A stretch of 64,000 bases of DNA from Glandiceps talaboti (GCF_964340395.1 NC_135560.1:15773598-15837597); one strand, 5' to 3'. Positions 24,072-37,908 are shown, numbered from the stretch's first letter. Made by a program: numbers and translations. Notes: a model not told the origin generated them from the sequence alone.

Positions 24072-25430
24072 GTAGAGAAATCTGGTAAATAGATTTATAT
24101 ACCTTGTTCTATAATATTTGTGGGGAACCCAGGGAAACTGATAGGGGAATAATCAATTCAGGTAGATGTAAATGTATAGTGATTGTACTTCATGTATAGC
24201 AAGAACACTATATATCTATCAGGATGGTAATGTGCAGGCACAGCAGAATGGGAGTTGTGCAGTATCTTAATTTTGTCACCTTTGGTATACATTTCACATG
24301 CATACTTAAAGATATATACACACATGTTCGAACTTGTATTATTAAAATGTGTTGCAACAACAAATTGATCATTGTGATTATTGATATTGCATTGATAATT
24401 ACAAACTAATTGCAAGGAATTTCTGTCGTATCTAAATTACCTTCATCTATAGATATTTGTCTTAAAGTCAACATGCTGATAAAGAACTATAGATCTCTAT
24501 TTTGAGTTTATTGCTAAATTTAGATATGTGATATTTATATGTATGACACTCAGTCAGAACCACTAAAGATTTTACTAGACAACTATCAGATGCTGATTGT
24601 CAAACTGTTATGGTTCACTGTACATTAACCTGGGCCCATGTCAGATTAGGATTGGTAGAGTTATGTGACAGAGCTAAAAAAAAAAAAAGTGAGTCCTATT
24701 AAAGCTTTGATAATGAAACAATCATCCAATCTCTATGGAACCATTGGTCATGCACAGTCTGTGGGAAGAAGTATTGGGCATTAAAAGCCAGGGATTCAAT
24801 CTCATATTCTCGCATTAGTGACATCTTATCAGTGGAGCCATGAGGATTACTAGGATTATTCTTTTGTTGTGGACCAACTGATTCTAAAAGCTCTACCAGA
24901 CAATTGGTTTTCATACATACATTTTAATCCTGCCTTTTAGCTCAAACCTATAGTATAGATGTACTGTTGAGATTATACTCACTGTTTGCTGAATATTGTA
25001 CAATGTACAAGTAGCTTACATGTACATTGTATTTGACTCTCTGATACCATTGTTGTCATAGTGATTCAAATCTATCAGGTCTGGCCCTCAGTGTATTTCT
25101 ATGAAAATAGGTTCATGAAAAGACAGATGAATCTTAATAGCATATACAGTATATACAATGTAGCAAGTGTTTTACATTATTGTAAAATATATTTCTTGAG
25201 CATTAGTGTTATTTCTGTGGTTTCAAGGTAGGGTGCTATCTATTACTGCATAAGTAAACATAATACAGAACTGTTAATGCAACATAAACATGAAAACATC
25301 CGATTGTTTAGATAGTGATTGATCTGTGTTGTTGTTTGGTGTAATTGCTATGCACACTGTACCCACATATTGCTAACAAGTATCAGCTAACTACAAAAAT
25401 GTAATTGGTATGTGTACTTAACTTCTTGGT
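24072..25430. other. Non-coding, nothing firm seen
   Basis: GTGGGGAACCCAGGGAAACTGATAGGGGAA (24120-24150) resembles the interior of the CAGTGTTTTTG MITE and may be a remnant. No exon supported. Confidence 0.35.
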
Positions 25431-25434
25431 TATC

Positions 25435-25474
25435 CCATAGACCCTACACTACCCTACATGTGTAGGGTCTATGG
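25435..25474. repeat. Perfect 15-bp inverted repeat (hairpin)
   Basis: CCATAGACCCTACAC (25435-25449) and GTGTAGGGTCTATGG (25460-25474) are exact complements around a 10-base loop. GGTTATCC lies outside both arms. Confidence 0.92.
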
Positions 25475-25850
25475 TTATCCACATCATTTGTAAATACCAA
25501 ATATATGTAGAGTACATGTACTCCATACTACACCCTTCCAGCCAATGGGAGGACACTGGGCCCAACTTGGATGTCACATTGTATATCCCTTGTCAGTTTT
25601 AGAATGAAACAAAATTCAGGAGACAATGACATTAGGGTTTGATATACAAATGTACATAATGTATGCTTGGGATATTAAATTACAGAGCCTGGTAATAGGT
25701 GGTGGAGGTGTTACAAAAGTTAGCGTGATACAACACGAAGGTTGGGCATAATCCCATTCAGGTACATTTGTATATTTCCAAAAATAAGATCAGGAATAGT
25801 CCTGGAGGGTGGGGTGGGATGCTATTACAATAGGTTCCATTTTACCACCT

Positions 25851-25874
25851 GTCTGTCTGTCTGTCTGTCTGTTG
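25851..25874. repeat. (CTGT)n microsatellite
   Basis: About six TGTC units. Confidence 0.9.
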
Positions 25875-26564
25875 ATGCACAAAGACTTGTGTATTTTGTA
25901 GTGTAGTGCTTTTAGTGTGTTTCACTCGTGGGGACTTTTATTACTTTTTGTTTTGTTCATTGCTTATGAAATTTAAGAAATTGATGTTGTTATACAAGTA
26001 CTGTTATTATTCTTTTTCTTAATATTATTATTTTGCATTACTCTCTACTGTATCAGAATGCTTAGTTTGAGATCTAATAATTCATTAAAGTTAAACAGTG
26101 ATATCCACCAATTAAACTAATAGTATCTGAAATTAACTTGTACATGGCTGAATATGGCTTAGTTCAGACAAATTCAAACCTTTGCTTGTTAATGTTAAGA
26201 CTACATGTAAATAGTGTTTTACGCACTCCTGAAAAAAGGAAACAGTTCTTGTAACGTATTTGGTACCAAAGAGTTGGTTTCCATTCACAGAAACTTCCTT
26301 ATTTGTTGTTGGGTATTACAGTGGCGGTAAGCTTACCCATTCAACTAAAAAAAAACCAATACACTTCACTTCGCCATTCATCATTGTCACCAAAAAAGAA
26401 AGAGGATGTAGGAAAAGTTACAGTTGATGTCAAGGGGCAGAAGCCTATTTTTTGACTAATCAACCATTACAAGTGTATTTCAAGCAATATTCTATGATAA
26501 GAACTAATCAAAGAAATTTTAAAATAATGTTTACCAAGGTTACCCACTCCTAAAGGCAATGGGA

Positions 26565-26895
26565 CGTACAGGGGTATGTAAAGTGGAGTCACAATGGCCA
26601 AATTGTTAGTCTAAGAGTGGTTGGCTTTATAGAATCAACAAACATGGTACCAATAGTGCTACATTTTATCATCTGGCTCAACAAAAATCTTATCAACAGA
26701 GATATTCATCAAGGAAGATATGATAAAATGTAGCAGTGTCAGTACCGCGTACCGGTAAGATTTTTGTCAATTTAGCCACACCACTTTTCGTGAGTTTAAT
26801 TGTACTGTTCAAACACCTACATGTACTTACATGACGTACAACGTAAACAGGGTTGGTGTAGCATTTCACTAATGGGACGTACAGGTACATCCGGT
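26565..26895. mobile_element. Probable foldback element between short direct repeats
   Basis: Arms ATGGTACCAATAGTGCTACA.. (26644-26672) and its imperfect inverse (26720-26750) flank a 47-base loop. AATGGGACGTACAGG occurs on both sides at about 26567 and 26872 as a direct repeat. CpG-containing GTACCGCGTACCGG is unusual for this region. Element limits are uncertain. Confidence 0.5.
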
Positions 26896-27580
26896 AACAA
26901 TCCTGCAAAATTCTGTAAACAATCCCACCTTGTGTGAATCAAAATTGAAATTTTGATGATGTCATGGTCGTGATGATATCCCGGTATCACATTCTACCTC
27001 TTACTTGTTATTTTATCAAAGTTTCACATCCAAAATTTTAGTGAAGTGCTGGTGTAAATCTTTTTCAGATTAATTCCTCTTTCATTCAGATTCTCTAAAC
27101 GTTGAAAAATTTGTAGAAATATTGGGCAAACATCTGTGGTTTAAAACATGGCTTTAATTATTTCTGACATGTCTTCGCAGCTGAGCAGGCTAATTTGAAG
27201 AAAGTATAGAATTGAGAACAAAATCTATAGTACTGGAGGCAAAAAAAAACAGCTTGAATTTGAAGAAATGGTAAATTCAAATGGAACGAAATGAAAGAGT
27301 ACTGTCCAGCAATTTGCAGACTGACACGTTTCCATTTATCAAAATAAGACCTATCACTGATTCTGTTCAAATATTCTATCATTTCCAGGTTGTTATGCGC
27401 ACAGCATGTATAATTACAGTCTAGCATTTAGTTATAGTACAACAAGGCAGCAGACATGCTGATCGATTGGGTTGAAGCTTGTCTGTGAACACCCACACAA
27501 ATTCCAATAAACAGAACCCCCACCTTGACAGGTGTTTAATAGATTCATATAAAAATACCAAACAGATCCTGTTGAAGTGT
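26896..27580. other. Non-coding, nothing firm seen
   Basis: AT-rich; no supported exon. Confidence 0.35.
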
Positions 27581-27599
27581 TATCTTCACTAAGACTACT

Positions 27600-27835
27600 C
27601 ACGAACTTGTATCTGTTCGTTTAATTTCTGAGTTCAAAGTCCTTGAAGAGTCAACTTCTAGAGCCATCTATGCCAAGAGTCATGTACTTGTATCTGTCTA
27701 TTAGTATTAGACTTCTGAGTTCAAAGACCTTGAAAGAACATGTTCAAATGCTGTCTACATGTACACCAAGATTCACTTGTACTCCTATCTGGTCATAGAA
27801 TTTCCAAATTAAAAGACCTTGAAAGAGTCTGCAAG
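27600..27835. repeat. Three-copy tandem repeat, about 81-89 bp units
   Basis: Units start with ACTTGTATCTGT-type sequence near 27606, 27687 and 27776. Each contains TTTCTGAGTTCAAAG-CCTTGAA or a variant, and CCAAGAGTCA--TACTTGTA. Confidence 0.75.
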
Positions 27836-28049
27836 GTATTACAGTGTGTTAGGAGATATATGGATGTACTTGAATATGATCCTTTACAACATATCTGAAT
27901 ATTGTTACGGAAATACTGGAAACTACATGTACATTAAAGTCTTTGGGCTAACTTCGTGAATGAAGACTTGCTCAAGTAATATAAAATGTTAAATTAATTA
28001 AAGTGTGGAAATACAAAAAAATGTACTCTATGTAAAAATTGAAAACTAA

Positions 28050-28079
28050 TATTATTATTATTATTATTATTATTATTAT
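28050..28079. repeat. (ATT)n microsatellite
   Basis: About nine ATT units. Confidence 0.92.
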
Positions 28080-29560
28080 CAGTTATTACATGATTTCCAT
28101 CAACAAGTCTAGGAGATGGAAGAAACAGGAATAGCCAACCGAAAAAAATTCTGATTGATTCCCAAAGGGCATCAAGATTTCTTCATAATTTGAAAGATCA
28201 CGCCATCTTTTTAGAGTTGAATAGCTATAGCCTGTAGGTTTGAATAGAGTTTTTAGGGCCTTGGGGCGAAACGAGAAAAGAAAGAGCAACAGTGAAACAG
28301 ATAAAAGGATGGATTCTAAGTGAAGTCCTGCTCAGCAGAAGTGAAATCATGTGATCTAAATCCTCCGACATCATTGTATGAATGTGAATAGTAGTATTAG
28401 AATGAATAAGTCAACTTGATGGGTAATGACATTTCATTTCCAGAAATGTTTAACCTAAAATGGGAAATTCTGATTTCTCGGTAGTGTTCCTGATTTAGTT
28501 ATGTGAAATTGCTTCAGTTCTTATCACTACAAAGTTACTGAAGCTAATCATTCATTCTTACAGAGATTGTATTGTACAACTGAAGTGATGTCTAATTTGT
28601 TGCTTGATTGATTGATCACTTTAATATTTGGGTTGTCGAAGCTCGTAATTTTAAAAAAGTTTTTATTAATTAATATCAACAAGTTGTGGAAAAGCCTGAA
28701 AGCAATATAGTGGACTAGTCTTATATGATAAACAATGTGAATCTTTCAAATTGAAGTGATAAGACATAGGAGTAAATATCATGTAACCATGCCCATTTGT
28801 TATCGATTGTACAAGTTGAGTTTGTACATTGTATGTTATGGGGCCTTAACCAATCCCCAACCATCACGTAAACGTAACCCTAGCTCCCTAGTTTGATTAC
28901 TAATATATAGCTTATCCAGCTGGTCCACTATTGTACATTATCACAAAAACCTAAAATGAAATACTAATAAACTTGTAGTCAAAGTAGTCAGCGTGAGTAT
29001 CATGTACATGTACAAAAATGTAGTAATACTAGTATTGACTCAAGTTTATCAGATACACATGTACTACATACATGTATATTTTCTTGTACAGTAGTCTTAT
29101 ACAGTACACAAGGGCAAGTTTTTAAAAATTCTTTGTAACAGAGATGTGGCAAGCTATTTGATATGTTTGGCAGGTCGGTCTGAAATTTGGTGAGAACATT
29201 CTTAGGGGTGTTTAGATTAAGAATTGTTCACGATATGATAATTCTACCAGTGATATGCAATGTATCAAAATCACAATTATTCAGACTAGTATTATTCCAG
29301 AGTTTCACATGATTTTTTACATGATTTACGAAAGACTTTCTCCCCAAATGAACTGGCATACACATGTACATATATGTAGATGTAGTAATCAGGATGTCGG
29401 GCACCATGTTTGTCAACCAACAAAACACACTTCTTCCAGATTTGTGTAGACTGTCAAACAGCGACTGAACTTTAATATACCATATTGGCCAGGATATAAA
29501 GCCAACGTAATACATTGATTTTAATCATCAACGTATATCTTCTCTTTTGAAACCTTTCAG
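28080..29560. other. Immediate 5' flank of the first recognised SHB-type exon
   Basis: No Met-containing exon ending in phase 0 at a GT donor was found here or further left. The sequence is AT-rich and low in CpG, with no promoter-like CpG cluster. It is most likely intron. Confidence 0.4.
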
Positions 29561-29723
29561 CCCGTTATTATAGAAGACTACAGTGATCCATTTGATTTAA
29601 GGAAAGCAGCTGCTGAAGCCATGGCAGAACGAGTATATGAGCTTCCTCCTGATGGTGTGTCAGAGAGAATTTATGATGAAGGGGATTATACTGAACCGTA
29701 TGAAGCTCAGAAAATGCTTCAAC
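29561..29723 (+). CDS. SHB: SHB-type adapter, coding exon with YSDPFD / YTEPYE motifs
   Basis: The exon follows the acceptor AACCTTTCAG and ends at C|GTAAGT. It starts in phase 0 and leaves one base for the next codon. It encodes 54 residues beginning PVIIEDYSDPFD. The YSDPFD motif (Tyr7) and the later DYTEPYEAQ motif (Tyr43, Tyr47) match conserved tyrosine motifs of the SHB family, which in vertebrate members are phosphorylated and bind partner SH2/PTB domains (family knowledge). Between them is an acidic stretch with two further tyrosines (Tyr26, Tyr38). There is no start codon at the front; the internal Met21 is a poor initiator because the upstream residues are conserved. An earlier exon ending in phase 0 must therefore exist. 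Confidence 0.9.
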
Positions 29724-32249
29724 GTAAGTATAATTTGAACAAGTCTTCTGTGCTCACATACATGAACAAAACCCCCTAATGCTACATGCTGTGTATTGAT
29801 GTCTGAAATATGGTTCTACAATTTGCTAGCCATCTATGAAAGCTGTTATGTTCTTACATAGTTTGAGTCATACCTGCTTATAACATAAAGTGATGTTAAT
29901 TAATTGACACCCATTACTTCAGTAAATGTATGAACAGACACACACACATACACACCGATGGGTGGATGGACAGCTGTGGGTCATTCCTACAGCCACCTCT
30001 GGGCTGTGCCTGCATGGAGCTAATATTAGGATTGAAGCTTTATCAATTTTTTGAAGTAAACCTGCGTCCTGCCCTAGAAATGCAAAGATGATTTGCAAGC
30101 TGATACTTGTATATATTCATTAATGATATGCATCATACTAGTACATGGACAGAACAAAGCCATCAATCACATTCCATGATGATCTGGATCTATGTGTATT
30201 CCAGTTGTACCAAATAGGGAGGAGGGGGGCTTCATGAGGATTAAGTATTCCTTTGAGGTTTGTCAAATATATTACAATTGATACATATTCATGTTATTTT
30301 GAAATTTCACTATCAGAATTATTGAGAAAATGGATGGACAGATGTACAGACACGTCTCGGCTTTTAATATCACAATCGCTATTGAAATTATTGCAGTATA
30401 GTTCATTCTTCCATGAAAACTATACCTTTATGGGGTTTTTTAAAATCACCTTTTAGCGACAGAATAACAACAGAAGTAACATGTAGTTCTCTATAAAGTT
30501 AATAGAAAAATAACCTAAAGCTATCATAGAAATCTCTTTATGTTCTCATTTTGCGTAATTGTAAGTTTTTACTCTGCCATGTTTATCCACACAAAAATAC
30601 CCTACATGTATCTACAAATTAGGTGATTGCAACTGTAGCCTTCTACATGTAGTTGTTGAGTAACACAATATTTGCACTCAAGATTTAAAGCATCTGTCTA
30701 GGACTTTATATTAGTAGCCTGTAATCAAAGCTTGTATTTCAAGGTTAAACTTGAAATCTAAGCAGTGCCAACACTTGTGACTACAAACTAGTCAATCACA
30801 CACAAATCTGAAGTAAACCACAGTACATAATGTTACAGTGTCTCTGTGACTGTAAAACAACTATTTTCATATTTATTTATTTTTTGCTATATTTTCAACT
30901 AATTGTAATATTGTGTTGTACTTGTTTATAATTAGCATGTATAATCTTTTAATGCTCAACACTATCACCATATCACAAATTCAAGTTAAAATCTTCTGTA
31001 TATTTTTCAGGACTGTGTACACAGATACATGTATCAAGCTAGTATACAATTAATTAGTAGAGAGGTAATTCACTTAACAAGAATAAATAAACAATTTACA
31101 ATATATCGATTTCATGTATTTTTCAACAGACTGAAAAAAACAATAAATATAGCACAGCTGCTCAATTATTGAATTAGATTGGACTGATATAATTTTGTAA
31201 CTCTAAAAGAAATTACAAAATTAGATCATTCAGTTTAATTCAAAAATTTTTGATAAAAGTTTGCTCATGGTGCAAAACTAGTCAACGATTCAAGTCATTT
31301 TTGCAATGAATTACTACTTCATGCATACGTTATTTCTAATTATGACCCAAGACATTGCCAGCATAATAAGTTACAATAGAAGATTTCATTCTCAAAGTTG
31401 AATAGTCAAGAAAAAAACGTGAAGGTTCCAGAAGATGTCCCTTTTAAAATATGACCATTCTAAAGTAATTTACAGTAATGACATGACATACAACTAAAAT
31501 TTCATATCGTTAGAGAAGATGATATTTGAAAAGTATACACAAGTGCATCTATTATTCTAGGTTTCTCGTTTCCCTGTCAGTTTGAGCACTGAGTTATGTT
31601 GTAAGTGTAAAGGCTGTCCCATTATCTCCATGAAGTATGTCATCTAGATTTACACTGAAATACAAGGAGACATTTCGCTTGACTTGGTCATCTCTGATTG
31701 CACAGAGTCGGAATGCATGTAGACATTGCCCAATCAATCAATTTGATTAAAATGACTTAAGACTTTGTACATCGTTGCCTGGAAATATGACCATTGGTTG
31801 CAGCCATCAACACAAGAAGTGAAGGAGTCCACTATACCCTTTGCTGTGACTCTAAATCACTGAAGTTGCTGTAGTCAACGTAGTCCACGATACCCTTTGC
31901 TATGACTTTAATCACCACAAGCCTTGAGGCCACACGTAAAAAAAAGAAGCTGTCCAGGCAACATTAAATCATGTGGAACTTTTGATTTCCTGGTCATTAG
32001 CCCAGGTTAAATGGGTTGTATCTTTTCTTCGGAAAGAATTACTCTCCCAGGATATATGGTAATGGAAGTTGTCATTAAGATACACATTGGCACAGATGTT
32101 TATTTTCACATTCATTTTGTCAGAATGGATCAACTCCTCACCAGTTACAGCTTTCTGGAGATTACTCTTTTTCTGTCTTTAATTGGCTTCATTGATTCTT
32201 AACCTGTTTGTGTAGTGAACCTTGACTTCGCTTTGGGAAGGAAGCAGAA

Positions 32250-32830
32250 TGCTTTAGTCCGAGGGCAACAGTCTTACATTTGTACAAATATTGGGAATGT
32301 TGAATTAATCCGTGCTTAAATTTTGAAGAAATTATTACTTTATTATTTAAAAGACTTCGACAAATTTTTGTCTGTAGATATTCTTGTGGACATCGGAATT
32401 AAATGTTATCAAATTCAACGAATGCTCAGATTTGATAATGCAGCTTCACATGTATAACGTACATTTGTACTTAAGATCTCTGCAAATACATGTATGATCA
32501 TCTGAGGGCAACTGTTCTGTGGACATAGGAAATGTTGGACAATAATACAATCAGTGCTCAGATTTAGATGAAATAATTTAAGCATTTGCAGATTTTGACA
32601 GAATTATCTTCTGAGGGCAACCTTCCTGTGGACATCGGAAAATGAATCAATGCTCAGACTTAAAAGAAATATACATGTAGCTACATGTTTCTATTTTGTA
32701 CAGTATCTGCATTTTTATCACACGCATGTAATTACCTCCTGTGGACAAGACATGGAGATGTGACTGTCGAATGTTTAAGCAATCAACGATCAGATTTCAA
32801 AACAGCATAGCTTCATTTAAAATGTTTTTC
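32250..32830. repeat. Degenerate tandem array, about 110-130 bp units
   Basis: Four to five copies carry the sequence GAGGGCAAC--TCTGTGGACAT-GGAAATG--AATCAATGCTCAGATTT-GA. They are visible around 32262, 32385, 32505, 32613 and 32740. Confidence 0.7.
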
Positions 32831-35800
32831 TCTTAAGTAAGACAACAGCCTTAGCGTATTAAAATTTCAATATTAACTGAATCAATTCAGACTAAAGTTA
32901 CAACGTCATCTCAGGTTATACATGTAAGCAGGGTATTTATTTCAGGAAGGAGATAAATTATTGTTTGTGGTACAAGGAATTAAGTTATCATTTTAGCTTA
33001 GGATAATGGATCAAATTTCGCTTATTTCATTTTATTGAGATGCATAAATCCACCAAAAATGTACTTCTCTGCACAACAAATATGTCACTGTCATGTCGTG
33101 CCTTCAGTTTAAAAAATGGAATATTTTATGATGGTTGCTGATGAATAAACCATGTGTAAATTTTATCTACCCCATAATAGGGTTGCCTCATTGAATTGTG
33201 AATGTTATTGTAGTTTGAGTAATAGATGAATTTGACAAGCTTTCAGACATGATGAGGAAGACAACTTAATGTACATGTGTCAGTGATTTTAAGGTTACAT
33301 TGTAAGAATGATTTAGCCTTATATATATACTGAGCACTACATTAAATTCTTGTGAAAAAAGTTATGATGACCTTAAAATTTGCCACGTTCATGCATTAAT
33401 AAATGGAATTGATTGTCAGAAGGGCTATATTTTTAGCCAGTGAAAAGGAATTGATAATATATGTTATTGCCCAACATGGGCAGTTTGTGCCTGATTATCA
33501 GTTACCAATCCACTCTCCTGACATTGGGCAGATAAACTCTCGATCTGAAGATGCAAATTCCCCATATTTTATTTCATAACATATGATATGATATACATGC
33601 AAAATGAATATGATTGGGAATGAATATTGATTTTGGTAATTATAATATTCATCCGGCAAGTACACGAGGATCATTTACAAATCACAATTTTAATGAGATG
33701 TAACTTTTCCTCACATATACAGTGTACAAGTGAAATGCATATTGTCCATGGGCAATATTAGCTTCACCTGTTAAATCAGCAAGTATCTCAGATGTGTCTA
33801 GCTGAAAAATTGGCAAGATAAATTATGTATATGTATTCATGTATGAAATAATACTGTTGTATTCAAGTGTTATTATCGTCAGATAACATTTTGCTGTGAA
33901 TGTCAGAAGACATACTGTGTTGTCCATGCATATCAGTATCACATGTACACTGCTGTTAGTTGTTGAAAGGACCGTATTTTTGAAAGATAGCTGTTGAAAT
34001 GGGCAAGTTGTAATAGCTGCATACAATGTAGGCAGTGCCAAATATCAAGGATAAAGTACATGCACTTATATATAGTAGTCAACTTTGTTGTTCAATACCA
34101 TCAGTATTATTTCAGTTCTTAGTATTTTCCATTCGTTACATGCTTTGTCACTGAGTTAACATCGCTTCTCTCCTCAGTGTCACATTATTCAATTTGATGA
34201 TTTTAATAATAGTACAACTACAAGGCGATAAGATGAAGGCATACACGTTCATATCTGATGATTATTATGGATGCACTATTATATATATGTGACCCTATTA
34301 TTGAAGAGCATTTTGGTGTAAATGTAGTTTTCATGATATATAATGTGTCTAGGTTTTAAGTTGTTACAGACACAAGCATTGCACAGACTTTGCAATGTGA
34401 GGGCACTCTTGATAGGATCAGCATGTCAATATAGGCCTTTATCTATTTTGCAAAGAATGGAGCTCTACATGTAGATGTAGCATCTTTGTGTGGAAATGGA
34501 AAGTTGAATAGACTGTAAGACATCCAGGTATTCAGATTTGCCTAACATTATCTCCTAAAACACTTACATGTACAATGTAGATTGGAAATCTTTTCTACTA
34601 TCGGCCAACCTACCTTAATGTAAGAATAATGTTCAGTGTCGATTTTAGGAAATGGTCATTGCAAAATGCTGTAACTTTCATTGCAGAAGGGTTTGTTTTC
34701 ACTGAAGTCATGCAAACATGGTGAAATGTATAGGATAGCTACCTGAACATAATACCACTCTTTGGTTAAGAGTTCTTCGAGAAAAGTCTGGAGTTTCAAC
34801 TTTGTAAATTGTATGTATTGTATCAAGATGCATACTTAGTCTATCATTCTACTGCATTTATGATAGTACAGTACACTAGCCTAGCTGCCCTAGCTGCATT
34901 ATTGCCTGTAGATAAACAGTATAAAGAAACAAATTTACTTATCTTGTAAGGGTATTAAACTGGCAGCTTTTTGAAAGATTTAAACTTATAGGTTAGAAAA
35001 CAATGACGATTGGCATCTGCTGTTGGTACAGTATCGTTAATCAGATTATAAGAAAGTGTATAATTGCATCTATTATACTTTCCAGTCAGTAGAACCCTTC
35101 TTAGGGCTTCACAGCCATCCATTGCCAGGGGTAGGGTTTCCATGCTTACTGTACACACTACATGTATGGTACACCCATCGCTGCTGTCAAATTGATTTAC
35201 TTGTCAGACATTGAGGAAACAACCGATGTACATGTAACATGAAATGATAACATTGATAGAACAATGTACTTCACTAGACATGGTTAGTCTATCGTGTTAC
35301 TAATCTATAGTATTTTGTTACATTCAGATTTGTTGCAGTCATTATGGAGTATACTTGGTATCCATTTTAGGCATGTCGTGTACTATTAATCACAGCTTCA
35401 ATGTGACTAGCAAGATAAATCATTGTGTTTCGTGCCACCATATCCCTACTAAAAATATCAAATAAAAACAGTTTTTATGGCTGACTGCTTTATCATTTTT
35501 AGTAGACTCAAATAACCTAATATGTGTGACGTCTGTTTGACTTTCAATGACACTAAAACTAGTTCATGTTACATCATGTACATCTCAGCTCAGGTGATCC
35601 TTGATTCCAGTCAGCTAGCTAGGAGTTAGCATGTCTACTTGTTTGATCTTTGTTTCCTCAACTCTCATTCACAATCAAGAGAGTAGCACAGTTACAGATC
35701 CAGCGATGTAGACTGAGGCTACTATTAAAGGAATGGCAAGGAATCTAAGGCTACATATTGTTGCACTGAATCTAAGCAGAGAAATTAATCAAATGTTGGG

Positions 35801-36504
35801 TTGTACACTAGGCGAGGAGGGGGGGGGGGGGGCAGTATGTTTATAGCCATTCCATGCATAAGGTAAGTCAAGCGCTTTCAGAAAATGTAGACTTTTTGGG
35901 GGGATGTGATTATTAGTATAATAATGTGATACCTTTTAAAAACAAGGTTATCTGTGTATGGTCTAATATCAACTTAAAAGATCAGAGAATCCTTTGGATA
36001 CCTAGGCAGAACAAGTTTTAAGATTTTTTTTAATGGTACATTGTACATCTATAAAGTCTAAATCCTTGTGTAGTCAATACTTAATTTTATATCAGACTTT
36101 TTCAAAATGAGTTTGCATCCACACAGACTGTTTTCCCTCTATTCGGGACACTTTTTATAGCCATGTAAAATGGGATTTATGTTACTTCTTAACTTTTTCA
36201 TCAGCCTTTTTATGAGAGATACATGTACACTATACATATGTTAGTCTAAGATTCAATGTGTTGTGTCATCCACCCCATCAGTATGATCAGTCACCACATA
36301 TCATATAGTCTATGCTTGTGTATATGTATATGTATATAATACTGATTTATTGATCATTTACATGAACTTTACTTTATGCAATATAATACAATCATATTAT
36401 GAAAGGCCGCAAATAATAGCTGTATGGTAACATAATACATTTTTACCATGTAACAAATTTGCATATACAGTATACATGTACACCTCATTTCTTCCCAAGT
36501 ATAC

Positions 36505-36535
36505 CAGTTCCCGTCATGTCATCCCGATGGACAGT
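36505..36535. repeat. Left terminal inverted repeat (31 bp)
   Basis: Exact inverse complement of 40025-40055. An ATG in this repeat begins spurious MSSRWTV open frames at both ends of the element. Confidence 0.95.
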
Positions 36536-37668
36536 ACAAGTAGCCAATGAGAGGATCGATGATGTCATCTTTTCAGTCAACTGGTCAGAGGTTACGCGCG
36601 TTTGTTCTTATATCCATTACTCCACGCCTAACTTCCTGTCTACATGGTCGAGCACTTCAATGGTCAATCGTACGGCGTGTATGGTTCGTGGCTTACGGGA
36701 GTTTTCGGCGTGGCTGAGCTTTTAAAATCAGGGTAAATATGGTACTCTTCTTTCTCAGTTTTAAATTTTGACTACATGCTGGATAAAAAAGAGCTGTCAA
36801 TATAACTTTGTAAAGAATAAATTGCCAAACTGAACACCTCTCAACACAATGCTACTTGATTGGGACTCGAGACTACACTGTCACTAGTACACTGTCGATA
36901 GTCGTTCGTTCGTGCCCTTTTTGCTACATTTTATCTAAAACGAAAGTCGTCGCATTGCTCCGAACCGGGGCAATACTATAACCGATGTACTGATTATTTC
37001 GCAACATCACAGCAAGTGCCAGATAGGCATTCACAGTTTCCTATCAGTACGGGTGTATTCAGTGCTACGGAGCGAGGCGACGACTAGCACAGGCAAATGT
37101 GTATATTATCTTTTATAACTGGCTAAAACACGTAAGGTTGTGAACTAAGGAATAACATTCTGTATAAACAAAAAACGTGTTAAAGGGTAAGATTTCAATT
37201 GATTGTTATTAATGTAATTTGTTCTAAATTGATCGAAATATTTTTGTTGAGAATATAAATTCAAATGTGGGTAATATTGTGACTTGGAAATACTACGAAT
37301 CAATATTTATGCTGATAATTTGATAAAACAGTGATATGGTATTTGGTGAAAATAAGTATTTTGTACCCATTGAAACGATATTTCTTTAACATGTATTAGT
37401 GTGAAGAAATACTAATCAGCACACTTATTTGGTTGATGTTCAGGGGTTTCTTGTTTGTTGGCCGTGACTGACAATTAGCAACAAATCACCTGATTTGTTC
37501 CATCACATCAAAACTTTAATTTTATCTCATATGCAAGACTTTGCACGCACACCTATATTTTTGTTTTGTTTTGAAACAGTTTCCACAATTGTCCCGTGAA
37601 ATTACTCAGCAGTGATTTGAATTGAAATCAATGTCTAATTTAAATTTCTGGTTCTCTCTTGTCAACAG

Positions 37669-37740
37669 ATGAAAAATCACACGTTTGTACAAGATGAAAG
37701 TCTTCCTCTACATAAAGTCAAATGTGAAGATATTGACTGA
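37669..37740 (+). CDS. Terminal-exon-like segment inside the TIR element
   Basis: It follows a good acceptor (CTCTCTTGTCAACAG). In phase 0 it encodes 23 residues starting MKNHTFVQDESLPLH and ending KCEDID, then TGA. AATAAA lies 170 bases further on. A possible partner donor, AAAGG|GTAAGA at 37186, would give a 482-bp intron, and the CpG-rich stretch at 36580-37130 could hold the promoter. No family recognised; protein status is uncertain and it could be the tail of a non-coding transcript. Confidence 0.35.
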   Translation: MKNHTFVQDESLPLHKVKCEDID

Positions 37741-37908
37741 CATGCTGAAAACTATTTATAGCAGGACTCAGGACCATTGCAAACAAGTGAAGTTTAATAC
37801 ATGTTACAAAGTGTAAACTGAAGCAGATGATATATTTTATGTATTTATATATTTTATTAGCCACATATATATATTACATATTCATTTTTATTTATTTTCT
37901 CCATGTTA

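Noticed and set aside
29561-29723. Met21 of the first visible SHB-type exon as the start codon
   Set aside because: The conserved YSDPFD motif lies upstream of it in the same frame and directly after a good splice acceptor.
36459-36725. 88-codon plus-strand frame containing MSSRWTV
   Set aside because: It starts in the left flank and runs through the terminal inverted repeat of the 3.55-kb element; the matching frame at 39763-40044 on the other strand starts with the same residues for the same reason.
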